Positions 1 to 8,493 of a stretch of 49,972 bases of DNA are shown one piece after another (positions within the stretch are counted from its first letter, which is position 1; each line of letters starts with the position of its first letter). Source of the stretch: Bacteroides sp. (GTDB lineage: Bacteria > Bacteroidota > Bacteroidia > Bacteroidales > Bacteroidaceae); contig NZ_JASLER010000076.1 in NCBI RefSeq assembly GCF_030151085.1, positions 1-49,972 of the forward strand, written 5' to 3'. A model generated the notes under the pieces. It searched no databases and had not been told where the DNA came from. It saw only the letters and a program-made list of their open reading frames with translations. The position numbers and the translations under genes were made by a program.

Positions 1-99
1 GAACCCTTTACTAATACGCTGGCGCCGATGATTGGCTCGCCTGTAGCGTCTACAACTTTACCTGTGATTTTCTTGGCTTGCTGAGTACTTTGGGAACTT
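1..99 (-). repeat. Left arm of perfect inverted repeat (>=99 bp)
   Basis: The reverse complement of 1-99 is identical to 3457-3555; the match ends at base 100 on this side and may extend past the window start. The two arms face each other across 3357 bp. Such long, exact, intragenic inverted repeats between susC paralogues are a known substrate of DNA inversion in Bacteroides. Contains the short palindrome TGTAG-CGT-CTACA at 42-54. Confidence 0.95.
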
Positions 100-110
100 A
101 GGTAAAATAC
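1..110 (-). pseudogene. 5'-truncated, start-less susC cassette (silent copy, runs off window)
   Basis: Read on the minus strand this encodes residues 31-62 of the carboxypeptidase-D-like N-terminal region found in the complete SusC at 3368-6574, with identical nucleotides over 99 bases. The reading frame is closed by an in-frame TGA at 113-111 and contains no ATG, GTG or TTG, so it has no start codon and no signal peptide. It continues past base 1, so the rest of the gene is unseen. I infer a silent SusC cassette that could be expressed only after recombination with the intact copy; alternatively it could be a decayed remnant. The intact reading frame across the visible part favours a cassette. 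Confidence 0.75.
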
Positions 111-116
111 TCACAA

Positions 117-224
117 ATAATAAAATGTATATTTTACTTCCATGCTTCCACTCAGTCATATTTCCCATTAAATTAGATAATTAAGTGGTGGAAGTAGAGT
201 GGAAGCAAGTTGATTGCTTCCACT
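117..224 (-). repeat. Left diverged inverted repeat bounding the VirE-like gene
   Basis: Read on the minus strand, this stretch has the same order of elements as 2781-2890 on the plus strand: a GGAAGC hairpin, a CTAC..CCACCAC block, and a 22-base block (131-152) matching 2868-2889 at 21 of 22 positions. The middle is diverged. The two stretches face each other around the gene at 237-2327, like ends of an old mobile or duplicated unit. Confidence 0.6.
198..224 (-). terminator. Hairpin downstream of VirE-like gene
   Basis: Perfect 11-bp arms (198-208 and 214-224) with a 5-nt loop, 12 bases after the stop codon of the minus-strand gene ending at 237. There is no clear U-tract after it, so it is a likely RNA 3'-end structure rather than a textbook terminator. 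Confidence 0.5.
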
Positions 225-236
225 GCTAAAAATAAA

Positions 237-2327
237 TTATCCTAACTTTATTAAATGATAAAGAGTTCCTCTACTTGCTTTCTTACAGGGTATATTCAGC
301 TTTTGAAGCGTCCGCCCGAAATAAGCTATCTTGTTTATAGCCAGATTATCTTTCGTTTTTGTTTGGAGATAAGAAAGTATTTCCATGGGAGTCAACCATT
401 CGCCATTATCTTCATTTTTTGCTGAACTAAAGTAACAATGAAAAAGTTGTTCAAGTGGGCTGATTTGCTCAAATTCTTGGTTTGTTTGCTTCAGAATAGC
501 CTCATCTTTGTCGTCCAACCAGTAACGCTCACCATTACAGATGTCAGACATGGCTTGGGCATAAAGCTGTTTATAGTTAATCGTGACATTCGTTTCAATG
601 GGTGCGGTCACTTCAACGCAGATAAAACGACGGTTTCCACTCGGATCAGTGAGTAAGTCCTTCTGATTACTCGTACCGATGAATGATGCATATCGGCGCA
701 TTTCTTGTATGGTGGTACCATAGGGCTTCCGTAGGTTAGCAACCGGTTTTTGCAATAAATGTTTGAGGAACCCTTGCTGGTTAATGCTGATTTGGTCAAA
801 CTCATCAAGATTGATAAGAAAGAAACGCCCCAAACTGCGCTCCGCTTCTTGTTTACTTTTGAAATCAATACTATCTGTATAGCCGAAACGAAGTTCGGGT
901 GGTAACAAAATACGGCAAAAAGTAGACTTGTGGTAACCCTGTGGACCCACTAATAAAGGAGAAGTACTATTTCCATGTTGTTTGTCCAATCCACGCCAAT
1001 GCGCTACTGTACTAAGAAACCAGCGATAAAATAAATCCCGCCAATACGGATTATTACATGGAACTAAATTAGCCAACGCACGAATTCGATCTTTTCCATC
1101 CCAATTGCCTACTTCACATAGATAATCTTCAATTGGATTATACAATGGCACATAGTCTGAAGTCAGAAATCTATCCACATCGCGATCCCAAACTTGGATA
1201 CCTTCCTTTAATGCACTAATAGATATGCTGTTTCGCGAACGGCGATCTACTGGTTTAAAGTAAAAATGGATAGAATCCCGTTGACGATATTCTAAATCTC
1301 CTAACACCGTGTTGTATCTGAATTCATAACGGCGGTTCATGAATTCTTCTAGTAAAAATGCAGTTTCTTGTTCTTTCGTGAGACTGCTTTTTTTGTGAAA
1401 GCCTCTATTTTCCTGATAAAGATTATGAAGAGTTAAACGGATTGTTTGCTCGTCTGCTTGTCGATAGTAATGGATCAATGTTTGTCTGACGACTTCTTCT
1501 TCGGGAATGCCGGCTTTGAAGCAATGTTCTGCCAAATGTATCAGTAATGGCTGTAAGTTATCTCCCCGCCGCCAGTCTTCCATCTCATGGATTGCCCGGT
1601 TAAGGGCAGCTTCATATAATATAGTGAAAGTATCGGAACTTTCATAGCTGGGTTTTAATCTCAATAAGGGATTTTTTTCTGCTTGCTTTTGTTGGCGAAA
1701 TGTAGATTCACCAGGCATGGAGAATGGTTGTTCCAAACAAAAAGCTACTGCTTGGGGATTATAGTAGGGGTATTGGTCTAATGTCATGCGGCAGTTTTGA
1801 TCCAATGTTGGCTCTTTTAAGGTAATCGCAAAAGGCAACAAAGGTTGATAGCACTTTACTGCTAGCTGATAAGCATGTGCATGAAACAAAGTCACATCAT
1901 GTTCTTTCTTTGGTAAGTCACCATTCGGTAGTGCAAAGCGAACCCATATCTTTACACTTTTTCCACTTGACCCGCAAAATGCAGCGAACGTTTGCGGTAA
2001 GAGTGCAGCTTGTTGTTTTACTAATTCCGCTTCGGGCAAACCGGATAATTTGTTTACTTCTATTTGTATCAGTCCATTATATGTCTTCATTCGTCGTTCG
2101 CCTTCTTTTGTGCGAGTATATTCGGCAGCAGAATAAATTCGTGCTAATTTGTCAATGTATTCATAATGAACTGTTGTCCCTTCCAGACGAGGGGTGATGT
2201 TGCGCAAGGCAGACACATGTTTTGACTTGGTTTCTGTTTTTATTTTTTCAATCAGTGAGTCTGTATTACAGATACTTATTATTTCTTTCCCATTTTCTTT
2301 TTCTTCTCTAATTAAAGTGATTTTCAT
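237..2327 (-). CDS. Primase-like / VirE-type P-loop ATPase (BT4734-like N-terminus, VirE core, DUF3874-like C-terminus)
   Basis: 696 aa. The N-terminal third (about 40-210) resembles the BT4734-like domain, related to archaeo-eukaryotic primase folds (GLIQIEV strand; GSSGKSVKIWVRF segment). The centre (about 395-600) is a VirE-family P-loop ATPase: Walker A GPQGYHKST, then FFLINLDEFD as Walker B. The last about 75 residues fit the DUF3874 family. The family is common in Bacteroides and is usually linked to mobile or phage-derived DNA; a replication helicase-primase role is plausible but unproven. It sits alone, inside the segment bounded by inverted susC repeats, and is bracketed by its own diverged repeats. 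A candidate promoter lies at 2370-2400. It is not a recombinase, so it is unlikely to drive the inversion itself. Confidence 0.85.
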   Translation of the reverse strand: MKITLIREEKENGKEIISICNTDSLIEKIKTETKSKHVSALRNITPRLEGTTVHYEYIDKLARIYSAAEYTRTKEGERRMKTYNGLIQIEVNKLSGLPEAELVKQQAALLPQTFAAFCGSSGKSVKIWVRFALPNGDLPKKEHDVTLFHAHAYQLAVKCYQPLLPFAITLKEPTLDQNCRMTLDQYPYYNPQAVAFCLEQPFSMPGESTFRQQKQAEKNPLLRLKPSYESSDTFTILYEAALNRAIHEMEDWRRGDNLQPLLIHLAEHCFKAGIPEEEVVRQTLIHYYRQADEQTIRLTLHNLYQENRGFHKKSSLTKEQETAFLLEEFMNRRYEFRYNTVLGDLEYRQRDSIHFYFKPVDRRSRNSISISALKEGIQVWDRDVDRFLTSDYVPLYNPIEDYLCEVGNWDGKDRIRALANLVPCNNPYWRDLFYRWFLSTVAHWRGLDKQHGNSTSPLLVGPQGYHKSTFCRILLPPELRFGYTDSIDFKSKQEAERSLGRFFLINLDEFDQISINQQGFLKHLLQKPVANLRKPYGTTIQEMRRYASFIGTSNQKDLLTDPSGNRRFICVEVTAPIETNVTINYKQLYAQAMSDICNGERYWLDDKDEAILKQTNQEFEQISPLEQLFHCYFSSAKNEDNGEWLTPMEILSYLQTKTKDNLAINKIAYFGRTLQKLNIPCKKASRGTLYHLIKLG

Positions 2328-2369
2328 GTTGTAATTTTTGTTTTGATTCTCATTTAGGTTTTATACCTG

Positions 2370-2400
2370 TAAAGGTACAACACTATGCTTCGGAATGCAA
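2370..2400 (-). promoter_or_regulatory. Candidate promoter of the VirE-like gene
   Basis: On the minus strand, TTG (2400-2398), a 20-nt spacer, then TACCTTTA (2377-2370), close to the Bacteroidota TTTG/TAnnTTTG consensus. The start codon is 43 nt downstream. Confidence 0.45.
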
Positions 2401-2780
2401 GCATTTCATTGAATAAAATAGCACTATTTCTTCTGATGAATAAAGGCGTTTCATTTGCAATTACTCCATGTTTATTGCATCTTTGCTATGTATTAAATAG
2501 CAGCCCACAATTGTGAATAGATAAGTCGTCATTAGTAGGCTTATTTATTCATTGCTGTAAACAGATCTATTTACAAATGTAAGCTTTTCATAAACAAAAG
2601 AGCTAAACAGATAATATTTACGGGCTGAGTAAAAGAAACATGAGTCACTGATGTATTCTACACCATTATTTAGCCCAAGAAACATGTATACTTTAAAACC
2701 TAAAGATATGGCAATATTATGTCCTTTATGTTAGTAACTTAATTGATAAATAATAAATTATACAATAGAATGTCATAAGA

Positions 2781-2822
2781 TGGAGTGGAAGCAACTCATT
2801 TGCTACCACTCCATTTTCTTTT
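2781..2822 (+). terminator. Orphan intrinsic terminator
   Basis: 14-bp arms (2781-2794 and 2800-2813, one mismatch), 5-nt loop, followed by TTTTCTTTT. It has full terminator form on the plus strand, yet no plus-strand gene precedes it in the window. It would insulate susC from transcription entering from the left, or end a small unannotated transcript. Confidence 0.6.
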
Positions 2823-2890
2823 CTACCACCACAGATATAGTACTTATTGTCAATTGTTTAGTTAATAAGTGGAAGCATGGAAGCAAAATG
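2781..2890 (+). repeat. Right diverged inverted repeat bounding the VirE-like gene
   Basis: Counterpart of 117-224 in opposite orientation: hairpin 2781-2813, CTACCACCAC block, then the 22-base block 2868-2889 that differs from 131-152 (reverse complement) at one position. The ends are much less conserved than the susC repeat, so they are an older, separate structure. Confidence 0.6.
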
Positions 2891-3016
2891 AATGTTTTTT
2901 TGTTAATACATTGTCTTAAAACATGTCTTAATATATGTTATTCATGTATTGCCTACTAATTAATACTCAAACACTATTTTTTTATGAACTTATGAATTGT
3001 TTCAACTAATTTATAA

Positions 3017-3048
3017 TTGTAAAGCCTTGCTGTATAGTCGTAATTTTG
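3017..3048 (+). promoter_or_regulatory. Candidate susC promoter (distal)
   Basis: TTG at 3017-3019, 21-nt spacer, TAATTTTG at 3041-3048, matching the Bacteroidota consensus. It implies a leader of about 310 nt. It lies within the segment that would be inverted, so its direction relative to the flanking susC cassettes would switch. Confidence 0.5.
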
Positions 3049-3334
3049 CAAATTAGCGATATATTATATAAAATATAGTTATATAAACACATCCTTGTCT
3101 ATGGAATAATGATTTTCAAAATATAGATAAGGCATCTATATGAAACAAAAAGTATTACATACATATCATAAATATATGTATAATTGGTTATTGAAATCAT
3201 AATGTTTTCATCTAGCTTTGTTTTTAAACATTTAAATATTTGTTTCAAACTTTGCAAATGTATAAATGCAAATAATTTAATATTTATTTAGAAATTTTTA
3301 GCCTGTTTGCCGAGGGAATTACTAAATTTATTTA

Positions 3335-3342
3335 TATGTTTG
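3335..3342 (+). promoter_or_regulatory. Candidate susC -7 element (proximal)
   Basis: TATGTTTG matches TAnnTTTG and lies 25 nt before the ATG at 3368. The nearest TTTG (3306-3309) gives a 25-nt spacer, longer than usual, so this is less certain than the distal candidate. Confidence 0.35.
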
Positions 3343-3367
3343 CAAACAAATCCAAATAATAGAGCTT

Positions 3368-6300
3368 ATGAAAAGAAATTATTGCTTATCATTAGTGTTG
3401 CTTGCATTGTTTGGGATGGCATCCCCCTATTCGGTAAAAGCTGCCGAAAATGTGCCAAGTTCCCAAAGTACTCAGCAAGCCAAGAAAATCACAGGTAAAG
3501 TTGTAGACGCTACAGGCGAGCCAATCATCGGCGCCAGCGTATTAGTAAAGGGTTCTGGTACAGGTGCCGTGACGGACATCGACGGAAAGTTTTCGGTGGA
3601 TGCTGTTGTGGGTGGCACACTGGTAGTTTCATTTGTTGGATATGCTACGGAAGAAGTAAGAGTAGGAGCAGCGAGTGCTTATACTGTTACATTGAAAGAT
3701 GATACCCAATCGTTAGGTGAGATCGTTGTTACGGCTATGGGTATTAAGAAAGAGAAAAAAGCTTTGGGCTACTCCATGGAAGATGTGAAAGGTGAAGAAC
3801 TAATGCGCGTAAAAACCGCAAATCCTATTTCATCGCTTTCGGGGAAAGTGGCTGGTGTGAATATTACTCAGTCATCCGGTGCCGCTGGTGCGGGTGCTCA
3901 GATTATATTGCGTGGAGGAACGTCGGGTGCTGAAGGCAAAGACAATCAACCGCTCTTTGTGGTGGATGGTGTTATTTTTGATAACTCTTCATCAGTGGTG
4001 GGCAATTCGGCTTTCGATGGTTCCATGCGTTCGGCCTCTACTACTTCCAACCGTTTGATGGATATCAACCCCGAAGATATAGAGAGCATGTCGGTGCTCA
4101 AAGGCCCTGCTGCTGCCGCGCTATATGGCTCACGTGCAGCCAATGGCGTTATTCTTATCACTACCAAGAAAGGTAAAGAGGGCGTGGTTGAGGTGAATAT
4201 AAATTCTAAATTTACTGCATCATGGGTGAAAAGCCTGCCGCAAACGCAGCGTCAATATGCCCGTGGATATATGGAAGACCAATATGATTCAAAGAAGAAC
4301 TATACCGGTACTGTGTTTAATGACTTTGCCTATACTTCGTGGGGAGAGAAGTCGAACGCAGCTACTTATGATAACATAGATGATTTCTTCCAAGGCGGAA
4401 ATATTTTCGATGAAAGTGCCAGTGTAGCGGGAGGGACCAAGAATAGTAGATTCTATCTTTCAGGGTCTTACTATGATCAAGTAGGTGTTGTGCCCGAAAC
4501 CGGATACAAGAAATATGCTTTCCGTTTCAATGGTGAGCAGAAGGTAGGAATCTTTACTTTTAACGCCAGCGCCGCTTATAGCGATGCTCATACAGACCGT
4601 ACTTTGACGGGTGCCGGGCTTTATAATTCGAGTGGTAATGGTGCTCTTTATGGTGTGTACAACTGGTCGCCTTTCGACCAGATGACTCACTATCAGAACG
4701 AGGATGGTACCCGTTATCGTTTGTTTGGCGATCGTCTTGATCCATGGGACGAACGCGACAACCCCTATTGGATTGTCAATCGTAACCAAATGTACGATGA
4801 CATCGACCGTTTCAATGGGATGGTTAGTATAAAAGCCGATATTGCCAAATGGTGGTTTGTCTCTTATAAAATTGGTATTGACCGTTATACCCAAACCGCT
4901 TCCAACCGTTTGGCTGCCAATGGCGTGCTCAAACAAGTGTGGCAAAAAGGTATGATGAGTGACAATACCCAGCAGTTCCGCTATATGAGTCATGATTTTA
5001 TGTCGAACATGAGCCATAAGTTTGGTGATTTCGACCTGAATCTTTTGTTGGGTGCTACAATGGATGAAACCAAAACAGACCGTAGCTCGATGATGGCTTG
5101 GAATTTTTCTGTTCCAGATTTCTTCTCATACGCCAATGCCAGTAAAGACAACAAACAATTCACGCATGCAGCTACTAAGAAACGTTTGGTAGGAGCTTTT
5201 GGAGAATTTCGTGCATCGTGGAAAAATATGCTTTATCTCACAGTGAGCGGCCGTAATGACTGGACTTCTACTCTTCCTCTTGAAAACCGTTCGTACTTCT
5301 ATCCATCGGTAAGCGGTTCATTCGTATTTACTGAAGCGTTGCAGAAGCTCGGTTGGATGGATGACAGTGTGCTCAACTTTGGTAAACTGCGTGCATCGTG
5401 GGCCAAGGTAGGTAAAGATACCGGTGTGTACGAATTGGAAACTTCCTTGTGGCCTACCGGTACCTATCTTGACGGTACGGTAGGTGTGGGCAATACTTGG
5501 ACACGCGGTAATGACAAACTGAAACCCGAAATGACCAAGTCTACCGAAATAGGCGTGGAATTGAGTTTCTTCAAAAACCGTCTGCACATAGACTACGCAT
5601 ACTATACCAACGATTCATATAATCAGATTCTTGCTCCTCGCGGTCCGCAATCTACCGGTTACATCTTTTGGAGTATCAATGCGGGCAATGTATATAATAA
5701 AGGTATGGAACTCTCTATTTCGGGAACTCCCATACAGACTAAAGACTGGACATGGGATATTGGTCTGAATATGGCAGGTAACCGTGGTACTTTGGACGGG
5801 CTTCCCGAAGGTATGGGTGTGATGTATGTCACCGATGTGCAATATGCCGGTATGCAGGCAGCCTCGTTCAGCGGTGGAGATTTTATGGGTATTGCCGGTA
5901 CTAAATGGAAACGTAATGAGGCCGGTGAGGTGATACTCGACAAAAATGGTATGCCTACTTATGACAAGACGCTTGTAGCCGTAGGTAATCGTGAATCATC
6001 GTTTACCGGTGGATTGAACAATACCCTTACTTGGAAGAATTTTACTTTCAATATGCTATGGGAGTTCCGTGTAGGTGGCGACGTGGTTAATGGTACTCAA
6101 TATGCTATGGACAACAGCGGTGTAAGCCAGTTCTCTGCTGATGTACGCAATCGTCCTCTTACCGTAACGGGTGTCAATTCCAACGGTGACCCGGTGACCA
6201 ATACTTGGGAAGCCGATAAAACCTATACTTTCAACGGAGTACAAATGAGCGGTTATAACATCATTAAGGATTACTATCAGAACTATTACTCCAAGGAGTC

Positions 6301-6574
6301 TGCCAACTATATTACCGATGTTAACTCTTTGCGTTTACGCTCTGTTTCATTGAGCTATGAGTTTCCTAAAACGTGGCTTGCCAAGATTGGATTTGTAAAG
6401 CGTGCTTCGGTATCGGTAGCCGCTACCAATCTATTGCTCATCACCAATTACGATGGTGACCCCGAAGTGGCTGCCGCCGGTGCAGGTGTAGGTGGATCAT
6501 CATCTGTAGGATTTGACTACTGCGGTGTACCTGCCACTTCTACCATGTCGTTTGGCTTGAATCTTACTTTCTAA
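3368..6574 (+). CDS. SusC/RagA-family TonB-dependent outer-membrane transporter (expressed copy of an invertible pair)
   Basis: 1068 aa. Signal peptide at 1-25 (cleavage near SVKA/AEN), carboxypeptidase-D-like beta-sandwich at about 39-110 (KITGKVVDATGEPIIGA, SFVGYATEEV), TonB-box-like segment GEIVVTA at 118-124, plug domain to about 270 with the family signature AAALYGSRAANGVILITTKKG, then the 22-strand barrel ending in aromatic F. It forms the nutrient-import channel with the SusD lipoprotein encoded 21 bp downstream; the substrate cannot be read from the sequence. Codons for residues 31-62 lie in the inverted repeat shared with the silent copy at the window start, so signal peptide and promoter (before 3457) are separable from the transporter body by inversion. 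No N-terminal signalling domain for an anti-sigma factor is present. Confidence 0.95.
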   Translation: MKRNYCLSLVLLALFGMASPYSVKAAENVPSSQSTQQAKKITGKVVDATGEPIIGASVLVKGSGTGAVTDIDGKFSVDAVVGGTLVVSFVGYATEEVRVGAASAYTVTLKDDTQSLGEIVVTAMGIKKEKKALGYSMEDVKGEELMRVKTANPISSLSGKVAGVNITQSSGAAGAGAQIILRGGTSGAEGKDNQPLFVVDGVIFDNSSSVVGNSAFDGSMRSASTTSNRLMDINPEDIESMSVLKGPAAAALYGSRAANGVILITTKKGKEGVVEVNINSKFTASWVKSLPQTQRQYARGYMEDQYDSKKNYTGTVFNDFAYTSWGEKSNAATYDNIDDFFQGGNIFDESASVAGGTKNSRFYLSGSYYDQVGVVPETGYKKYAFRFNGEQKVGIFTFNASAAYSDAHTDRTLTGAGLYNSSGNGALYGVYNWSPFDQMTHYQNEDGTRYRLFGDRLDPWDERDNPYWIVNRNQMYDDIDRFNGMVSIKADIAKWWFVSYKIGIDRYTQTASNRLAANGVLKQVWQKGMMSDNTQQFRYMSHDFMSNMSHKFGDFDLNLLLGATMDETKTDRSSMMAWNFSVPDFFSYANASKDNKQFTHAATKKRLVGAFGEFRASWKNMLYLTVSGRNDWTSTLPLENRSYFYPSVSGSFVFTEALQKLGWMDDSVLNFGKLRASWAKVGKDTGVYELETSLWPTGTYLDGTVGVGNTWTRGNDKLKPEMTKSTEIGVELSFFKNRLHIDYAYYTNDSYNQILAPRGPQSTGYIFWSINAGNVYNKGMELSISGTPIQTKDWTWDIGLNMAGNRGTLDGLPEGMGVMYVTDVQYAGMQAASFSGGDFMGIAGTKWKRNEAGEVILDKNGMPTYDKTLVAVGNRESSFTGGLNNTLTWKNFTFNMLWEFRVGGDVVNGTQYAMDNSGVSQFSADVRNRPLTVTGVNSNGDPVTNTWEADKTYTFNGVQMSGYNIIKDYYQNYYSKESANYITDVNSLRLRSVSLSYEFPKTWLAKIGFVKRASVSVAATNLLLITNYDGDPEVAAAGAGVGGSSSVGFDYCGVPATSTMSFGLNLTF
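3457..3555 (+). repeat. Right arm of perfect inverted repeat, inside susC
   Basis: Identical over 99 bases to the reverse complement of 1-99. It begins just after the signal-peptide codons (residue 30) and ends at residue 63 at least as far as can be tested. Contains TGTAG-ACG-CTACA at 3502-3514, a possible recombinase site. Confidence 0.95.
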
Positions 6575-6595
6575 CTCTTAAAAAATAGAAGCAAT

Positions 6596-8443
6596 ATGAA
6601 ACTATTCAAATCTATGATATTATGTAGTGCGGGTGCCCTTATGACTTTGTTCTCGGGGTGTAGTGACTGGCTCGATGTAAATGTCGATCCCGAAAATCCC
6701 ACAGCTGAAAATGCGACCTATGACTCGCGATTGGCACATATTGAATTTTATACCAATAGTGCCACCCAGTTTGCTGCTTGGCGTTCCAGTATGTCTATGG
6801 GCGATTGGACACGCTACTATGACGGCGGTGCTTATTGGAGTATGTCTTATTGGAGTCCTCAGACTGGTGCGGTTACCACTTCCTACCAGTGGTGGTTCTG
6901 TGGAGCTGCTGTAAATATTCCGTTCTTGATTGACAAGGCTACGGCAGCCGAGGCTTGGCATTATGTGGGCGCAGCTCGCGTAATCCGTGCCTATGGCTTT
7001 ATGCTTATGACGGACCTTTATGGAGAAATGCCTTATAAGTCAAGTGAGGCCGAAGCCGGTGTTACTCCTACCTATAACGATGGAAAAACGATTTACTTGG
7101 GCTGTTTGACCGATCTTGACATCGCTATCGAGATGTTCCAAAAAGAGCAAGGGTCTGCGACTGCTGCGTTGGCTGTGGGCGATATTTGGAACGGTGGTAG
7201 TGTAGACAAGTGGCTCAAATTGGCATACTTGCTTAAAGCACGTTACATCAACAAGCTTATCAAAAAGGGTGCAGGAAGTTATCTTGAAGGGAAATACGAT
7301 GCCACAGAAATCCTGGCTTGTCTTGACAAGGCTCAGCAAAGTAATGCCGACAATACCGTATTCAATCATATTGATGCCAATAATTCGCATGATGTATTGG
7401 GATGGGACGAACCGGTTGATTATTCACCGCTCTTTTCCGTATGTGGCATGAATGCCGGCTATATGCCTACCAAGATGCTCTATGATAATCTTACCAATTT
7501 TGCCGGAAATGGAACAGAAGATCCGCGTGCCGATAAGATCTTACCTTGGGCATATTCGAAGCAATCAAGTAATTCGCCCGCAGGGGTGAAGTTCAAAGAC
7601 GGTTGGCGTCGTTCTATGGGTGTAGACATGATTAGCAATGATACTCCCAGCCTTACCGGCGGACCGTTGCGCTCGAACTTCTCGGCAGCCAAAAGCTGGT
7701 GGATTGACAGTGAATCTCCTACCCGTAAGGGTGACACTATTTATGTAGAGTGTACCACCCAGTGTAAAGCTTACCAAGGACGTCCTGACTTGCTTTATCG
7801 TCGTGATGGCACTGATGCCTCTCGCGAATCGGGAAGTTTCTATACTCGCGTGTCGTCTCCCACTTATATTGGAACTTATGCCGAAGCTTGCTTCATACGT
7901 GCTGAGGTACTCTTTAACCAGGGTAATAAAGGAGCGGCTTTTGATGCTTATAAGAAAGGTATTGTAGCCAGTATCGATGGTATGAACGATAAGTTGAAAG
8001 TGTGGTGCCGTGAAGATGCCAATTTGGAAGCATGCCCCTCGTTCTCTCCTATGACGCAAGCCGACATCGACAACTATTTGAGCAATGGCATTGGTACTAA
8101 AGAGAATCTTACTTTAGGCAAGATTCTTACTCAAAAGCGTTTGGCATTGCATTTCTCCGTGGAAATTTGGAACGATATGCGTCGTTACGACTTCAATCCG
8201 GAACTTTTCTTAGGTTGGAATATTCCTGCACGCTATGGCGTAGATGCTACAGCCCAAAAAGGTATTCCGCAGGGTAAACAGTTCCGTCGTTGGCAACAAT
8301 GCAGTCATGAGCTCAACTACAATACGGCCAATCTGCAAGCTATCGGTGTCACTGTTCCCGGAGCTGATACTTCAATTGCACTTTGGAATGCTGCCGAGGA
8401 TGTATGGACTTTGCCCGTATGGTGGGATAGTGCCCAAAACTAA
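6596..8443 (+). CDS. SusD/RagB-like outer-membrane lipoprotein
   Basis: 615 aa. Signal sequence with lipobox LFSGC, acylated Cys22 followed by SDWLDVN. The alpha-helical TPR-like body matches the SusD-like family (GAARVIRAYGFMLMTDLYGEMPY; C-terminal EIWNDMRRYDF), closest in pattern to the SusD_2 subgroup. It is the lid and glycan- or peptide-binding partner of the SusC encoded 21 bp upstream and is co-transcribed with it. No glycoside hydrolase or regulator gene follows, so this is a minimal pair and the substrate is unknown. Because it lies outside the invertible segment it would be switched off together with susC. Confidence 0.94.
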   Translation: MKLFKSMILCSAGALMTLFSGCSDWLDVNVDPENPTAENATYDSRLAHIEFYTNSATQFAAWRSSMSMGDWTRYYDGGAYWSMSYWSPQTGAVTTSYQWWFCGAAVNIPFLIDKATAAEAWHYVGAARVIRAYGFMLMTDLYGEMPYKSSEAEAGVTPTYNDGKTIYLGCLTDLDIAIEMFQKEQGSATAALAVGDIWNGGSVDKWLKLAYLLKARYINKLIKKGAGSYLEGKYDATEILACLDKAQQSNADNTVFNHIDANNSHDVLGWDEPVDYSPLFSVCGMNAGYMPTKMLYDNLTNFAGNGTEDPRADKILPWAYSKQSSNSPAGVKFKDGWRRSMGVDMISNDTPSLTGGPLRSNFSAAKSWWIDSESPTRKGDTIYVECTTQCKAYQGRPDLLYRRDGTDASRESGSFYTRVSSPTYIGTYAEACFIRAEVLFNQGNKGAAFDAYKKGIVASIDGMNDKLKVWCREDANLEACPSFSPMTQADIDNYLSNGIGTKENLTLGKILTQKRLALHFSVEIWNDMRRYDFNPELFLGWNIPARYGVDATAQKGIPQGKQFRRWQQCSHELNYNTANLQAIGVTVPGADTSIALWNAAEDVWTLPVWWDSAQN

Positions 8444-8480
8444 TTTTTTCATTCCATTTTATTTTATGATGCAAATTCAC

Positions 8481-8488
8481 TATCTTTG
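8481..8488 (+). promoter_or_regulatory. -7 element of a possible small RNA
   Basis: TATCTTTG, a full match to TAnnTTTG, located 38 bp after the susD stop and 100 bp before a strong terminator, with no ORF between. The -33 region is only T-rich. Confidence 0.4.
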
Positions 8489-8493
8489 TATCC

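Larger units (their letters stand above)
2328..3367. other. 1.04-kb AT-rich intergenic region inside the invertible segment
   Basis: No credible protein gene on either strand. It holds the VirE-like gene promoter (2370-2400), the right diverged repeat with hairpin and T-tract (2781-2890), and the upstream region of susC with two promoter candidates (3017-3048 and 3335-3342). The stretch 2401-2780 shows nothing recognisable; a CATCTTTG element near 2488 is a weak plus-strand promoter candidate. Confidence 0.6.

Noticed and set aside
237..2327. VirE-like gene as the invertase of the switch
   Set aside because: It has P-loop ATPase and primase-like motifs but no tyrosine or serine recombinase signature; no invertase is visible in this window.
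2328..3367. Hidden small gene in the long intergenic stretch
   Set aside because: Only short, motif-free reading frames; none has promoter spacing or a recognisable product.
4460..5017. Antisense ORF of 185 codons inside susC, and other long antisense ORFs
   Set aside because: They follow from codon bias of the opposite strand and carry no motif, start context or family pattern.
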